DNA of 23,164 bases from an uncultured Alphaproteobacteria bacterium (GCA_903849835.1 CAINKA010000095.1:1-23164); one strand, 5' to 3'. Numbered from the stretch's first letter, positions 1 to 8,257 are shown. A program made the numbers and translations. Notes: generated from the sequence alone by a model not told the origin.

Positions 1-63
1 AAACCGAAGGCGCGATGGGGGTTGGAGAGCGGGTATGATGTTTGAAACCACAGTTAATCCACA

Positions 64-141
64 ATGTCATGCTGAGCTTGTCGAAGCATGGTTCTGAGCA
101 GCGTGGCTTGAATCATGCTTCGACAGGCTCAGCATGACATT
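64..141. repeat. Palindromic repeat, family A, copy 1
   Basis: Two arms of about 28 bases (64-91 and 114-141) are near-perfect reverse complements, beginning AATGTCATGCTGAGC and ending GCTCAGCATGACATT, around a short centre. The same element recurs at 6971-7040, 8277-8350 and 12307-12381, with half or remnant copies at 16652-16665 and 21289-21332 and a variant at 23107-23164. It lies just upstream of the UDG gene. The first 40 bases of the window also hold GCGATGGGGGT, a motif shared with the element inside xthA, so another repeat may be cut by the left edge. Confidence 0.9.
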
Positions 142-221
142 GAAATTTTTATTAGTTTCAGATTGATTTGGGATCAAATCAAATTGGTGAACTTTTACAG
201 AAAGGACGAATTTTAAATAAA

Positions 222-1088
222 ATGAAAAAACCCCACAACCTCACCGACCCACTCCAATTCTATCTCGATAGCGATCTCAACGAAATCATTTCTGAAAAAT
301 CGCAAAATCATTTTCTGCAAAAAGACCCACAAAAAAAACTTGAGGAAAAAAAATCCGTCTCAACCCAATCCTTCGTGAAACCAATATTTTCAACCTCTGA
401 CGCAATCTCAACCTTAGCAGCCTTGGCAAAAAAATCCGTTCCAACAAATCACGACGAAAAATTTTTGTCGTTGGATGAAATCGTAGCGCAGGCAAAAAAA
501 GCGGCGCAGGCCGCGAAAGATCTGCCTTCGCTGCGTAAAGCGGTAGAAAACTTTGACGGCTGCAACTTAAAAAAAATGGCGACCAACACTGTTTTTTGTG
601 ACGGCAATCCAACTTCAAAAGTGATGGTGATCGGTGAAGCACCGGGCAATCACGAGGATCTGCAAGGCATTCCATTTTGCGGCGATTCCGGAAAAGTTTT
701 GGACGACATGTTTCGCGCCATCCACATGACGCGCGCCGAAAATTTTTATATCACCAACGTAATTTTTTGGCGACCACCCGGAAATCGCCGTCCGACCGAC
801 GAAGAATTGGCGATCTGCCGACCATTCGTCGAGCGCCACATTCAACTTTTAAATCCCGAAGTTTTGGTTTTAGTCGGAGCGACATCAATGGCCGCGATCC
901 TTGGCCTGCGTGATCCCATCGGCACCGTCCGCGGAAAATTTATGGATTACGCACCGAAATTTTTGTCGCGCAAAATAAAAACTTTTACGATTTTTCATCC
1001 ATCTTACCTCATGCGCCAAGCCAGCAAAAAGAAGGTCGCGTGGCAGGACATGCTTGCGCTCGAAGAATTTCTCGAAACAAAAAGATAG
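222..1088 (+). CDS. Uracil-DNA glycosylase, family 4-like (alphaproteobacterial type)
   Basis: Predicted to excise uracil from DNA at the start of base excision repair. Of 288 residues, the catalytic domain takes roughly the last 180. It shows GEAPG (about 138-142), the WRPPGNRRPT block (about 183-192) and HPSYLMR (about 259-265), the hallmark motifs of family-4/SPO1-polymerase-related UDGs. The first 100 residues are charged, Ala/Lys-rich and poorly conserved, as in alphaproteobacterial homologues whose start resembles LLRWYLDAGVDEAI; here it reads LQFYLDSDLNEII. A TTG at 168 would add 18 residues, but the ATG at 222 puts the start directly before that block. Family 4 normally binds an iron-sulfur cluster through four Cys. 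Here the third position is Trp and only single Cys occur around 114 and 199, so the cluster may be absent. The next gene follows after 4 bases. Confidence 0.85.
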   Translation: MKKPHNLTDPLQFYLDSDLNEIISEKSQNHFLQKDPQKKLEEKKSVSTQSFVKPIFSTSDAISTLAALAKKSVPTNHDEKFLSLDEIVAQAKKAAQAAKDLPSLRKAVENFDGCNLKKMATNTVFCDGNPTSKVMVIGEAPGNHEDLQGIPFCGDSGKVLDDMFRAIHMTRAENFYITNVIFWRPPGNRRPTDEELAICRPFVERHIQLLNPEVLVLVGATSMAAILGLRDPIGTVRGKFMDYAPKFLSRKIKTFTIFHPSYLMRQASKKKVAWQDMLALEEFLETKR

Positions 1089-1092
1089 CCAA

Positions 1093-2493
1093 ATGAATCT
1101 GGAAAAAGCTCTCTACCTCGTAATTTTGATCGAGGGCTATGTAATTTTGGCCACAGAACTTCTCGCCATCAGGCAAATTATTCCATTCGTAGGAAACGGG
1201 ATTGAGACTGTGGCAATCGTGGTTTCAGCGGTTTTGATGCCACTCGCTTTTGGATATTTTGCAGGCGGAAATTACAAAGCAAATCAGAACAAAACTCTCA
1301 GAAAAAAATTAATCACCAACATCATCACGGCCGCTTTCATACTCACTTTCGGGCTTTCTCATGTGATGTTGGAAATGTTTTTTTTGTCGCTCGATTTAAT
1401 TGGAATTAACAGCCACATAGTTCAAACCTCCATCTATTCGCTGCTCTTCATCGCCTATCCAGTTTTTTTGCTCGGACAAACTGTGCCGCTAATCAGCAAT
1501 TATTTTTCGCGTAAAAAACTTTCTGAGATAGCGGGAAGGATGTTATTTTTTTCAACGATAGGTTCGTTTTTCGGATCAATAATTTCGACGCTGCTTTTGA
1601 TGACGCTGATCGGAGTCAATAATACCGTGATCGTAACGATCGTGCTGTTGGCGCTGTTGGTGATGATTCTAAACAATAAAATCATCTCAAAAAATTCTCT
1701 GACGATTTTATTTTTTGTAAGTTTGGTTGTGATATTCAACAACGACGATGTGATGCGAGAGCTTGGCATCGTTGAGAATAACGGCTATAGCACAATCAAA
1801 GTGATCGATGAAAAAAATGCGGATGATAGCAGAATTTTGTCGATAAATAACAGCGCCTCTTCGAGATATTCCGCAAAGCCAGAAGGTCGTTTCGACTACA
1901 TCAAATATGTGGAAAATACTTTCATAAAATCCAAAGCAAGAACCAAAAATAAAAAAAATATTCTTGTCATCGGAGCAGGCGGCTTCACGATCGGCATCGA
2001 TGACGATTACAACGAATATACCTTCATCGACATCGATAAATCTTTGAAAAAAGTTTCGGAAAAATTTTTTTTAAAAAAAGTTTTGGGGGAAAATAAAATT
2101 TTTATCGCCGAATCAGCCAGATCATTTCTTCGTCACAATGTTGAAAAATATGATTTAATTTTTGTGGACGCTTACAGCAACAAGTGGTCAATCCCGCCTG
2201 ACCTCATCACGAAAGAATTTTTTTTGCAGGTAAGAAACGGTTTGCGAGAAAATGGAATTGCAGTTTTCAACGTCGTCACCAGCGCTAATTTTCAAGACAG
2301 ATTCAGTGTAAAACTAGACAATACATTCCGGATAGTTTTCGATAGAATGAACCGCCATGCGATTGGAGACTATGATGGTTTTCTAAAAAATGGTGGAAAA
2401 CCAAACGTGATTTACAGTTATTTTAAGCAAAAACCTGACTCAGAAATTTACACCGATAATAAAAATTCTTATTTTTTGGACCAAGACAAATGA
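1093..2493 (+). CDS. Membrane protein with C-terminal spermidine-synthase-like domain
   Basis: The 466-residue protein has about seven hydrophobic segments in residues 6-215, then a soluble Rossmann-type methyltransferase-fold domain. That domain has VIGAGGF (about 292-298), FIDID (about 311-315) and VDAYS with IPPDLITKEFF (about 358-377). These match the fused membrane/spermidine synthase family, in which the C-terminal part resembles aminopropyltransferases such as SpeE. The actual substrate is unknown and polyamine synthesis is not established for these fused forms. The start chosen is the ATG 4 bases after the UDG stop; an upstream ATG at 1054 would overlap UDG by 35 bases. Its stop overlaps the hisZ-like start (ATGA), so the three genes probably form one transcript. 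I am sure of the architecture and less sure of the function. Confidence 0.75.
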   Translation: MNLEKALYLVILIEGYVILATELLAIRQIIPFVGNGIETVAIVVSAVLMPLAFGYFAGGNYKANQNKTLRKKLITNIITAAFILTFGLSHVMLEMFFLSLDLIGINSHIVQTSIYSLLFIAYPVFLLGQTVPLISNYFSRKKLSEIAGRMLFFSTIGSFFGSIISTLLLMTLIGVNNTVIVTIVLLALLVMILNNKIISKNSLTILFFVSLVVIFNNDDVMRELGIVENNGYSTIKVIDEKNADDSRILSINNSASSRYSAKPEGRFDYIKYVENTFIKSKARTKNKKNILVIGAGGFTIGIDDDYNEYTFIDIDKSLKKVSEKFFLKKVLGENKIFIAESARSFLRHNVEKYDLIFVDAYSNKWSIPPDLITKEFFLQVRNGLRENGIAVFNVVTSANFQDRFSVKLDNTFRIVFDRMNRHAIGDYDGFLKNGGKPNVIYSYFKQKPDSEIYTDNKNSYFLDQDK

Positions 2494-3422
2494 CGCAAAA
2501 ACAACTCTTCCCACAACTCCTCCCAGTCGGATTTTACGATTTGCTTTTTGACGAAGCGGAAAAAAATCATGAAAATATAAACCTTGCTCTAGCCACGTTT
2601 TTAAAGGCTGGATATCGCTTGATCAAAACCCCTTTGGTTGAGTTTGAAAATAATTTTTCTGCCGCAGAAACAAAAAATTCTTTTCGTGCGACCGATGTAA
2701 TTTCTGGTGAAAATATAATTTTTCGCAATGACATCACGCCGCAAATTTCTCGACTTTTGTCGACGCGTTTAAAGCAAGAAAAATTTCCGCTAAAACTTTG
2801 CTACGTTGGCGATGTGCTCTGCGCAAAAAATGAAGAGCTTCATGCCGATCGTCAACAAACCCAAGCCGGCATTGAGATTATCGGATGCGACGAAGAAAAA
2901 TCTGATTTCGAAATCATCTCAACTTTGCTCGCTGCTATAAAAAAATTGGGCAGAAAAAATTTGCTGATCGAATTTTCTGCGCCGGATTTTTTCGAAATTT
3001 TTTGCGATGAAATAAAAATTAAAAACAAAATCGAATTGCGTGTTGCGGTGATGAAAAAAAATCTGTCTGAGATGAAAAAATTGGCTGGCAAAAACTATGA
3101 AATCATCAGCAAAATAGCGCTTTCCAATGACAATCTAAAAAATCTCACCGCAGAAATTTCTAGCAAAATAAAATCTAAAAAAATTTCTGATGAGTTAAAA
3201 AAAGCGCAAAAGATTTCTGAATTTCTGCGCCAAAATTTTTCTGAAATCGAAGTGCGTTTTGATTTATTCGGCGATCACGAATCTTCCTACCATCACGGAA
3301 TTTCTTTCGATGTTTTTTGCGGAGATTTTTCCTATCCAATCGCTCGCGGCGGTCGTTATAAAATCAACAAGACCAATGCTGTTGGCGCCACGATTTACAT
3401 GAATCGCCTGAGAAAAGTTTAG
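2490..3422 (+). CDS. hisZ: ATP phosphoribosyltransferase regulatory subunit-like (HisZ) / HisRS paralogue
   Basis: HisZ is a catalytically inactive histidyl-tRNA synthetase paralogue that joins short-form HisG to make the first enzyme of histidine synthesis. The 310-residue protein has the class II aminoacyl-tRNA synthetase motif 2 (FRNDITPQ, about 78-85), the HisRS-like RQQTQAGIE (about 121-129) and a motif-3 remnant ARGGRY (about 285-290). It lacks the C-terminal anticodon-binding domain, as expected for HisZ rather than HisRS. The middle part (about 140-240) is Lys/Ile-rich and diverged. It overlaps the preceding gene by four bases, so it is likely translationally coupled to it. No hisG is near, so its partner, if any, lies elsewhere or it has another role. 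It ends only 4 bases from the converging corA. Confidence 0.75.
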   Translation: MTQKQLFPQLLPVGFYDLLFDEAEKNHENINLALATFLKAGYRLIKTPLVEFENNFSAAETKNSFRATDVISGENIIFRNDITPQISRLLSTRLKQEKFPLKLCYVGDVLCAKNEELHADRQQTQAGIEIIGCDEEKSDFEIISTLLAAIKKLGRKNLLIEFSAPDFFEIFCDEIKIKNKIELRVAVMKKNLSEMKKLAGKNYEIISKIALSNDNLKNLTAEISSKIKSKKISDELKKAQKISEFLRQNFSEIEVRFDLFGDHESSYHHGISFDVFCGDFSYPIARGGRYKINKTNAVGATIYMNRLRKV

Positions 3423-3426
3423 AGTT

Positions 3427-4377
3427 TCACAGCCACTTCTTCCGCTTAAACAACCAAATCGTAACAGTCGAAGAAATCGTCATCAAAGAGAGCGCGAATG
3501 GATAGCCCAACACCCATTCCAATTCAGGCATCACTCTGAAATTCATCCCGTAAATGCTGGCGATGAGAGTGGGAGGCATGAAAATCAAAGCTGCGACCGT
3601 AAAAATTTTAATCACTTTATTTTGCTCGATATTAATCAAGCCGATGAAGCTGTGTTGGAGATATTCCAGCCGCGTGAAATTGAAGTTGATATGCTCGATG
3701 AGTGAGCCGATATCTTTGATCATGATGCGCAATCTGTTCTCATTTTCCACCATCAAATCTTCGTTGCGATGCAGAGATGAAAGCACGCGCTGCTTGTCAA
3801 ACAAAGCCTCGCGCAGTGACATTGTAAGCTCTTGGCATTTGTTAATTTTCAAAATCATTTCTTCGTCGAGATTTTTATTGTAGTTAATTTTGCGACTGAT
3901 TTCCGCGATATATTTTGAAACTGATTCGATCAGATCGGCGTCGAAATCAACGCGCGCTTCGAGAATCGCGATGAAGATTTTTGAAGGATTGGCGAAGATC
4001 GCGGGAAATTGTTTTATTTTTTTTACAGTTTCGGAAATCACTTTGCTTTCGAAATAGCGCAAGCTGAACAAAACTTTTTCAGTGACGATGAAAGAAATTT
4101 CATTTTCTTCGAGTTTGCCACTTTGTGGAATGATGTTGAGGAAAGTTGAGTTGATTTTGATGATGCCGGAGTTTTCGAGATAACGCGAGGAAGTCTCGAT
4201 TTCCTCTTGTTGTTGGCGGGTTGGGAAGGTGATGTTATAAAATTCTTCGACCTCCTTTATTTCAGCTGCAGTTGGATTTTGCAGATCAATCCAAATCGAA
4301 TTTTTAATTTTTTCGATCTCTGAAAGTGAGGAAACTTTTTGTTGGGAATATTCGGGGAGTTGGAAGATGCGAAGCAT
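3427..4377 (-). CDS. corA: CorA-family divalent cation (Mg2+/Co2+) transporter
   Basis: Inner-membrane pentameric channel for magnesium and cobalt. The 316-residue length equals that of classic CorA. A large cytoplasmic N-terminal domain with long helices is followed by two transmembrane segments, about 250-275 and 292-311. The signature GMN tripeptide (about 277-279, in IYGMNF) lies at the end of the first, and the C-terminus is the basic KRKKWL. The reading frame can be extended to 4437, but those extra 20 residues are translated from a dispersed repeat (4398-4455), so I chose the ATG at 4375-4377, which begins MLRIFQLPEY. It is downstream of bamA on the same strand, separated by two repeat copies. 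Its 3' end nearly abuts hisZ tail to tail, leaving no room for an intergenic terminator. Confidence 0.93.
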   Translation of the reverse strand: MLRIFQLPEYSQQKVSSLSEIEKIKNSIWIDLQNPTAAEIKEVEEFYNITFPTRQQQEEIETSSRYLENSGIIKINSTFLNIIPQSGKLEENEISFIVTEKVLFSLRYFESKVISETVKKIKQFPAIFANPSKIFIAILEARVDFDADLIESVSKYIAEISRKINYNKNLDEEMILKINKCQELTMSLREALFDKQRVLSSLHRNEDLMVENENRLRIMIKDIGSLIEHINFNFTRLEYLQHSFIGLINIEQNKVIKIFTVAALIFMPPTLIASIYGMNFRVMPELEWVLGYPFALSLMTISSTVTIWLFKRKKWL

Positions 4378-4397
4378 AAAAAAAGGCGTAAGTCGTA

Positions 4398-4455
4398 TGT
4401 AGGGTCTGGCCTTGTGCCAGACCGCACGGGCGACCACAAGGGTCGGGCCCCTACA
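4398..4455. repeat. Dispersed repeat, family B, copy 1
   Basis: Begins TGTAGGGTCTGGCC and ends GGGCCCCTACA. It contains two hairpins: GGTCTGGC/GCCAGACC with a 5-base loop, and GGGCGACC pairing imperfectly with GGGTCGGGCCC. The copy lies in the leader of corA, and on the minus strand it is open in the corA frame. Confidence 0.85.
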
Positions 4456-4485
4456 ATGGACTAAATTAAAAAATTGTTTGACGAT

Positions 4486-4540
4486 TGTAGGGTCTGGCCT
4501 TGTGCCAGACCGCGGGCGACCACAAGGGGTCGCCCCTACA
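4486..4540. repeat. Dispersed repeat, family B, copy 2
   Basis: Same orientation and nearly the same sequence as 4398-4455, about 30 bases away. It also begins TGTAGGGTCTGGCC, and it ends GGTCGCCCCTACA. Its second hairpin (GGGCGACC/GGTCGCCC) is better paired than in copy 1. It ends 6 bases beyond the stop of bamA, so the pair could attenuate transcription from bamA into corA (inference). Confidence 0.85.
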
Positions 4541-4546
4541 TGAATT

Positions 4547-6865
4547 CTAAAAAGTTGTTCCGAAGCTAAAGCGGAAATTCTGGGTTTGGTCGTAAAGTTC
4601 TTTTTTGGCGATTTTGGAAAAATCTAGGCGGATCGGGCCAAGTGGCGAAGCCCAGGCAACACTGAATCCGTAGGATGAACGCAATGAGCCACTATCCGCA
4701 ACATTCGTGCCTTTCTTGCTGATTTGGTCAACTCCTTTCACGGTTCCGTTGTCGCTGAATAAAATTCCGTTGATCCCGAGTTCCCTTGGTAGACCTAGAG
4801 GAAACATGAATTCCGCGGTTCCGACATAGTAAATTTTGCCGCCGATAACATCTCCACCTTTCGCGCTTCCATTCGTGACGGTGCGAGGTCCGACGCCGGC
4901 ATATTGGAATCCACGAAAATTATTTCCGCCTAAAAAAAATCCGTAATTGCTTCGCACATCTTGTCCCAAGCCGTCGATTGCGCCACCTCGCGCTAAAAAT
5001 TTCAAGATAAAATCTTCGCTAAAAGTTGGCAAATAATATCCCGCCGAGCCTTCGTGTTTGAGAGTATTGATGTCGCCGCCGAGGCCAGCGTAATCTTGTG
5101 TGATCGAAAGATAATAACCGCTTTTCGGATTGATGCGATTATTTCTTCGATCGTAAGAAAAAGTTTGTCCGATGCTAGAAGTTAAAAAATCTCCCTGAAG
5201 ATTTTTTAATCCGAGAGAAGCTGCGGAATCAACGTTGCTAATGGTTTGCTGACTTAGTGAATAATGCAATTGATGAGCCAAAAATTCGGTGATCGAATAA
5301 TTTCCGCGGAAAGTTATGCCGTCAGAATTTTGATCGTAAGACAGAGAATTACGTTTGCTGAGTTGATATTTAAAAAGGTCGAAACCCACGTCAATCGCGC
5401 GTCCAGAGAAATAAGGTTTGGTGTAATTTATTTCGCCGGTGAAGCTGCTGTAAGATTTTTGAACGTTCAATCCGAGTTCTTGACCGGTGCCGAAAAGGTT
5501 GCGCTCCTTGATTCCAGCGTTGGTTGTGATTTTGTTAACCGTGGAATATCCGAGCCCTAAATTTAATTCCCCAGTCTTTTTTTCCTTTACCTCAATTTCG
5601 ATATCAACCTTGTCGCCGTCTCGCGAATTTTCATTTATTCTTTTGGTTTTGAATTCAACTTTTTCAAAAAATCCGAGATTTTCTATTCGTTGTTTTGAGC
5701 GATTAATTCTTGTGATGTTATAGGCGTCGCCTTCGCGAAGGCGTAGCTCTCGACGGATTACCTCATCGTGAGTTCTGCTATTGCCAGAAATGCGAATTTG
5801 ATTGATGTAAATGCGCGGCGTTTCGCGAATTATAAAATCAATGTCGATGATTTTTTCGTCGCGATTGCGTTTCAAAATTGGTTCAACATTTGCGAAGGCG
5901 TAAGATTTTTCTGACATCACTTCCACCATTTTATCGACAGTTTTTTCGATCAAATCTGAGTTGTAGAGTTTGCCTTTTTCTATCAGAATTTCTTTTTCCA
6001 AAATCTTTTCATCAAACTTCTCTACATGGTTGATAATGTTGATCTCACCGAGGTTATATTTTGTCCCTTCTTCGAGTAAAAATGTGATAAAAAATCTGTC
6101 TTTTTCTGGCGTGATTTGTGCGATTGATGAGATGGTTGAAAAATCGGCGTAACCTCTCGAGCCATAAAATCTGCGCAATTTTTCTTTGTCGAATTCGGTG
6201 CGATCGGAATCGTAAGTGTCGGAGGAAGATAAAAATTTCCACCATTTCGATTTTTTTGTTGAGATTTCGTCGAGCAAATCAATGTCAGAAAATGCTTCGT
6301 TTCCAACAAAATAAATGTCACCAATTTTTGCTTTTGGTCCTTCAAAAATTTCGAAAATTATTTCTACTCGATTCTGTTCTTTCTGAATAATTTTAGGGTC
6401 GATCTTCGTTAGAAAGCGGCCGGATTTGAGGTAAAGTTCGTTGATGCGCTTTAGATCGTTTTGCAACTTCGCTTTAGTAAAAATCGTGCGTTTTTTTAAA
6501 CTTAATTCGCTTTGCAAAGCCTCGTCTTCCATCTTTTTATTTCCGACAATTTTTACGTCAGAGACGATAGGATTTTCAGTGACTTCGATAATTATTTTCC
6601 CCTTCTCGTCATAAATTTTTGACTCCAAAAAAAGATCAGATTCGTAAAGTTTTTTTATGGAATCTTGTAACGCTTTTGGCGATTTATTTTTTAGGCCGGA
6701 AATATCGAGATAGGAAAAGATGATCTCTTCGTCGATCCTTTCATTTCCTCGGATCTCGATGGTTTTCTTAACAGCAGAATTTTTTGCAAAAACAGAAAAG
6801 TTGCACAAAAACAGCGGCAAAAAAATAATCGCAAAATGGAGTTTTCTTGAGAATTTTTTTTGCAT
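4547..6865 (-). CDS. bamA: Outer membrane protein assembly factor BamA
   Basis: Core of the BAM complex that folds beta-barrel proteins into the outer membrane. The 772-residue protein has a Sec signal peptide (about 1-28, basic start, hydrophobic core, ending VFA-KN). Next comes a run of POTRA domains, including the typical VSDVKIVGNKKMEDEAL, IYFVGNEAFSD and INQIRISGNSRTHDEVIRREL starts. The C-terminal barrel opens with LNLGLGYSTVNKIT and IKERNLFGTGQELGLN. The conserved loop-6 motif appears as FRGF, and the protein ends RFSFGTTF with the terminal Phe of outer membrane barrels. Length is usual for the family. The common alphaproteobacterial neighbours (rseP, lpxD, skp) are not here; it stands between a 302-base spacer and corA. 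Confidence 0.97.
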   Translation of the reverse strand: MQKKFSRKLHFAIIFLPLFLCNFSVFAKNSAVKKTIEIRGNERIDEEIIFSYLDISGLKNKSPKALQDSIKKLYESDLFLESKIYDEKGKIIIEVTENPIVSDVKIVGNKKMEDEALQSELSLKKRTIFTKAKLQNDLKRINELYLKSGRFLTKIDPKIIQKEQNRVEIIFEIFEGPKAKIGDIYFVGNEAFSDIDLLDEISTKKSKWWKFLSSSDTYDSDRTEFDKEKLRRFYGSRGYADFSTISSIAQITPEKDRFFITFLLEEGTKYNLGEINIINHVEKFDEKILEKEILIEKGKLYNSDLIEKTVDKMVEVMSEKSYAFANVEPILKRNRDEKIIDIDFIIRETPRIYINQIRISGNSRTHDEVIRRELRLREGDAYNITRINRSKQRIENLGFFEKVEFKTKRINENSRDGDKVDIEIEVKEKKTGELNLGLGYSTVNKITTNAGIKERNLFGTGQELGLNVQKSYSSFTGEINYTKPYFSGRAIDVGFDLFKYQLSKRNSLSYDQNSDGITFRGNYSITEFLAHQLHYSLSQQTISNVDSAASLGLKNLQGDFLTSSIGQTFSYDRRNNRINPKSGYYLSITQDYAGLGGDINTLKHEGSAGYYLPTFSEDFILKFLARGGAIDGLGQDVRSNYGFFLGGNNFRGFQYAGVGPRTVTNGSAKGGDVIGGKIYYVGTAEFMFPLGLPRELGINGILFSDNGTVKGVDQISKKGTNVADSGSLRSSYGFSVAWASPLGPIRLDFSKIAKKELYDQTQNFRFSFGTTF

Positions 6866-7167
6866 TAATTTTTGAAGAAATAAGTGGTGTGCAGGAGGGG
6901 CGAAAATTGTCGCGCGAAGATATTTGTGAGGTTTTTGATTTCAACTTTTATGCCGCGAAATTACACGAGGTCATGCTGAGCCTGTCGAAGCATGATTTAA
7001 GGCACGCGGCTTGAATCATGCGGAGGCAGGCTCAGCATGACATTTGTGGATTTGATTCCAGCGCAGAAAAAAATTTGACTTCTCCCATTTATTTTTTGAT
7101 TGTAAAAGCCCGTTTGCCGGCGATGTAGCTGCTCTGGTCGTGATTTATAAAAAAAAAATTAGCGGTT
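6866..7167. other. Divergent intergenic spacer between bamA and pstS
   Basis: This 302-base spacer must hold the promoters of both genes. It contains one family A palindrome (6971-7040) and a possible -35 hexamer TTGACT at 7075-7080, for which I find no good -10 at 17-bp spacing. No clear Pho box is visible before pstS and I see no RNA gene. Confidence 0.6.
6971..7040. repeat. Palindromic repeat, family A, copy 2 (diverged right arm)
   Basis: The left arm starts TCATGCTGAGCCTGTCGAAG and the right arm ends GGCTCAGCATGA. The right arm reads GCGGAGGCAGG where other copies read GCTTCGACAGG, so the middle of the hairpin no longer pairs. Confidence 0.85.
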
Positions 7168-8208
7168 ATGTTGCGATTTTATCTCACCTTATTTTTACTT
7201 TTCGTTTCTTCTTTTTCAGCTTTCGCGATTTCGTTTGAAGCTGAAAAAAGAAATTACATTCAAGCTGTCGGCTCTTCAACTGTCTACCCATTCGCGGCTA
7301 CAATCGCAGAAGAATTCGGACGAAGTTCACAATTTAAAACTCCAATCGTCGAGGCCACTGGAACTGGTGGCGGGTTCAAATTATTTTGTTCGGGTGTTGG
7401 TTACGGCTATCCAGATTTTTCCAACGCTTCACGAAAAATTGAAGCGAGCGAAATTAAAAAATGCGCTGAAAATGGCGTGCAAGAAATTGTCGAAATCAAA
7501 ATCGGTTATGATGGAATTGTCCTAGCCAATTCTACTTCGGGACGAAAATATAGTTTGAGCAAAAAACAAATTTTCCTCGCACTGGCTGAAAAAATTCCGG
7601 CAAAAGATTCTACAAAACTTGTCAAAAATTCTTACCAAAAATGGAGCGATATCGATTCAAATTTACCGAAAATCAACATTGCAATTTACGGTCCGCCAAC
7701 AACTTCTGGAACTCGTGATGCTTTCGTAGAGTTGGTGATGGAAGGTGTTTGCAATGAGATGCCGGAATTTGCAATCGCCTTTCCGGACAAAAAAATTCGC
7801 AAGAAAAAATGTCACGTAATTCGCTCCGACGGAAAATTTATTGAGGCAGGTGAAAACGATAATTTGATCGTGCAAAAATTAAAAAATGATCCTGATGCTT
7901 TGGGAATTTTTGGCTTCAGTTTTTTAGAGGAAAATCGTGACACAATCCAATCTGCCTCGATCAATCAAATCGTGCCAAGCTTTGCCAACATTGTTTCTGG
8001 AGCCTATCCAGTTTCTCGTCCGCTTTTCATCTATTTGAAAAAAGAACATCTAAATTTAATTCCGGGAATGCGCGAATTCGCGCAAGAAATTATCAGCAAA
8101 GATACCGTCGGAAATGATGGCTATTTGCTGCAAAAAGGCCTCATCCCACTCACTGATTCTGAATTAAAAAAGGTGCGAGATGAGGTTTTGAAGTCGTTGC
8201 TTAACTGA
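7168..8208 (+). CDS. pstS: Phosphate ABC transporter periplasmic substrate-binding protein
   Basis: Binds phosphate in the periplasm for the PstCAB importer. The 346-residue protein has a signal peptide (about 1-20, ending SAFA). It also has the PstS motifs QAVGSSTVYPFA (about 33-44), ATGTGGGFKLFC (about 63-74) and GPPTTSGTRDAF (about 175-186), which supply phosphate-contacting Ser, Thr, Arg and Asp residues. It belongs to the long PstS type with an Arg/Lys-rich insert (KKIRKKKCHVIRSDG). No pstC, pstA, pstB, phoU or phoB is adjacent, so the rest of the transporter must be elsewhere if it exists. No strong ribosome binding site precedes the ATG. Confidence 0.92.
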   Translation: MLRFYLTLFLLFVSSFSAFAISFEAEKRNYIQAVGSSTVYPFAATIAEEFGRSSQFKTPIVEATGTGGGFKLFCSGVGYGYPDFSNASRKIEASEIKKCAENGVQEIVEIKIGYDGIVLANSTSGRKYSLSKKQIFLALAEKIPAKDSTKLVKNSYQKWSDIDSNLPKINIAIYGPPTTSGTRDAFVELVMEGVCNEMPEFAIAFPDKKIRKKKCHVIRSDGKFIEAGENDNLIVQKLKNDPDALGIFGFSFLEENRDTIQSASINQIVPSFANIVSGAYPVSRPLFIYLKKEHLNLIPGMREFAQEIISKDTVGNDGYLLQKGLIPLTDSELKKVRDEVLKSLLN

Positions 8209-8257
8209 TTTTGTGAGAAGCCAAGTTTCTTGAATCAAGTTTTAGTTTATACCCATT

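Noticed and set aside
168..221. TTG start adding 18 residues to the UDG
   Set aside because: No ribosome binding site, and homologues begin close to the ATG at 222.
286..675. 129-codon frame on the minus strand inside the UDG gene
   Set aside because: Shadow of the coding strand, with an Arg/Leu/Phe-rich composition and no start signal.
4378..4437. N-terminal extension of CorA (20 codons)
   Set aside because: It is translated from the family B repeat; the ATG at 4377 gives the usual CorA length.
7075..7105. Sigma-70 promoter for pstS
   Set aside because: TTGACT is present, but no acceptable -10 hexamer lies 16-18 bases downstream.
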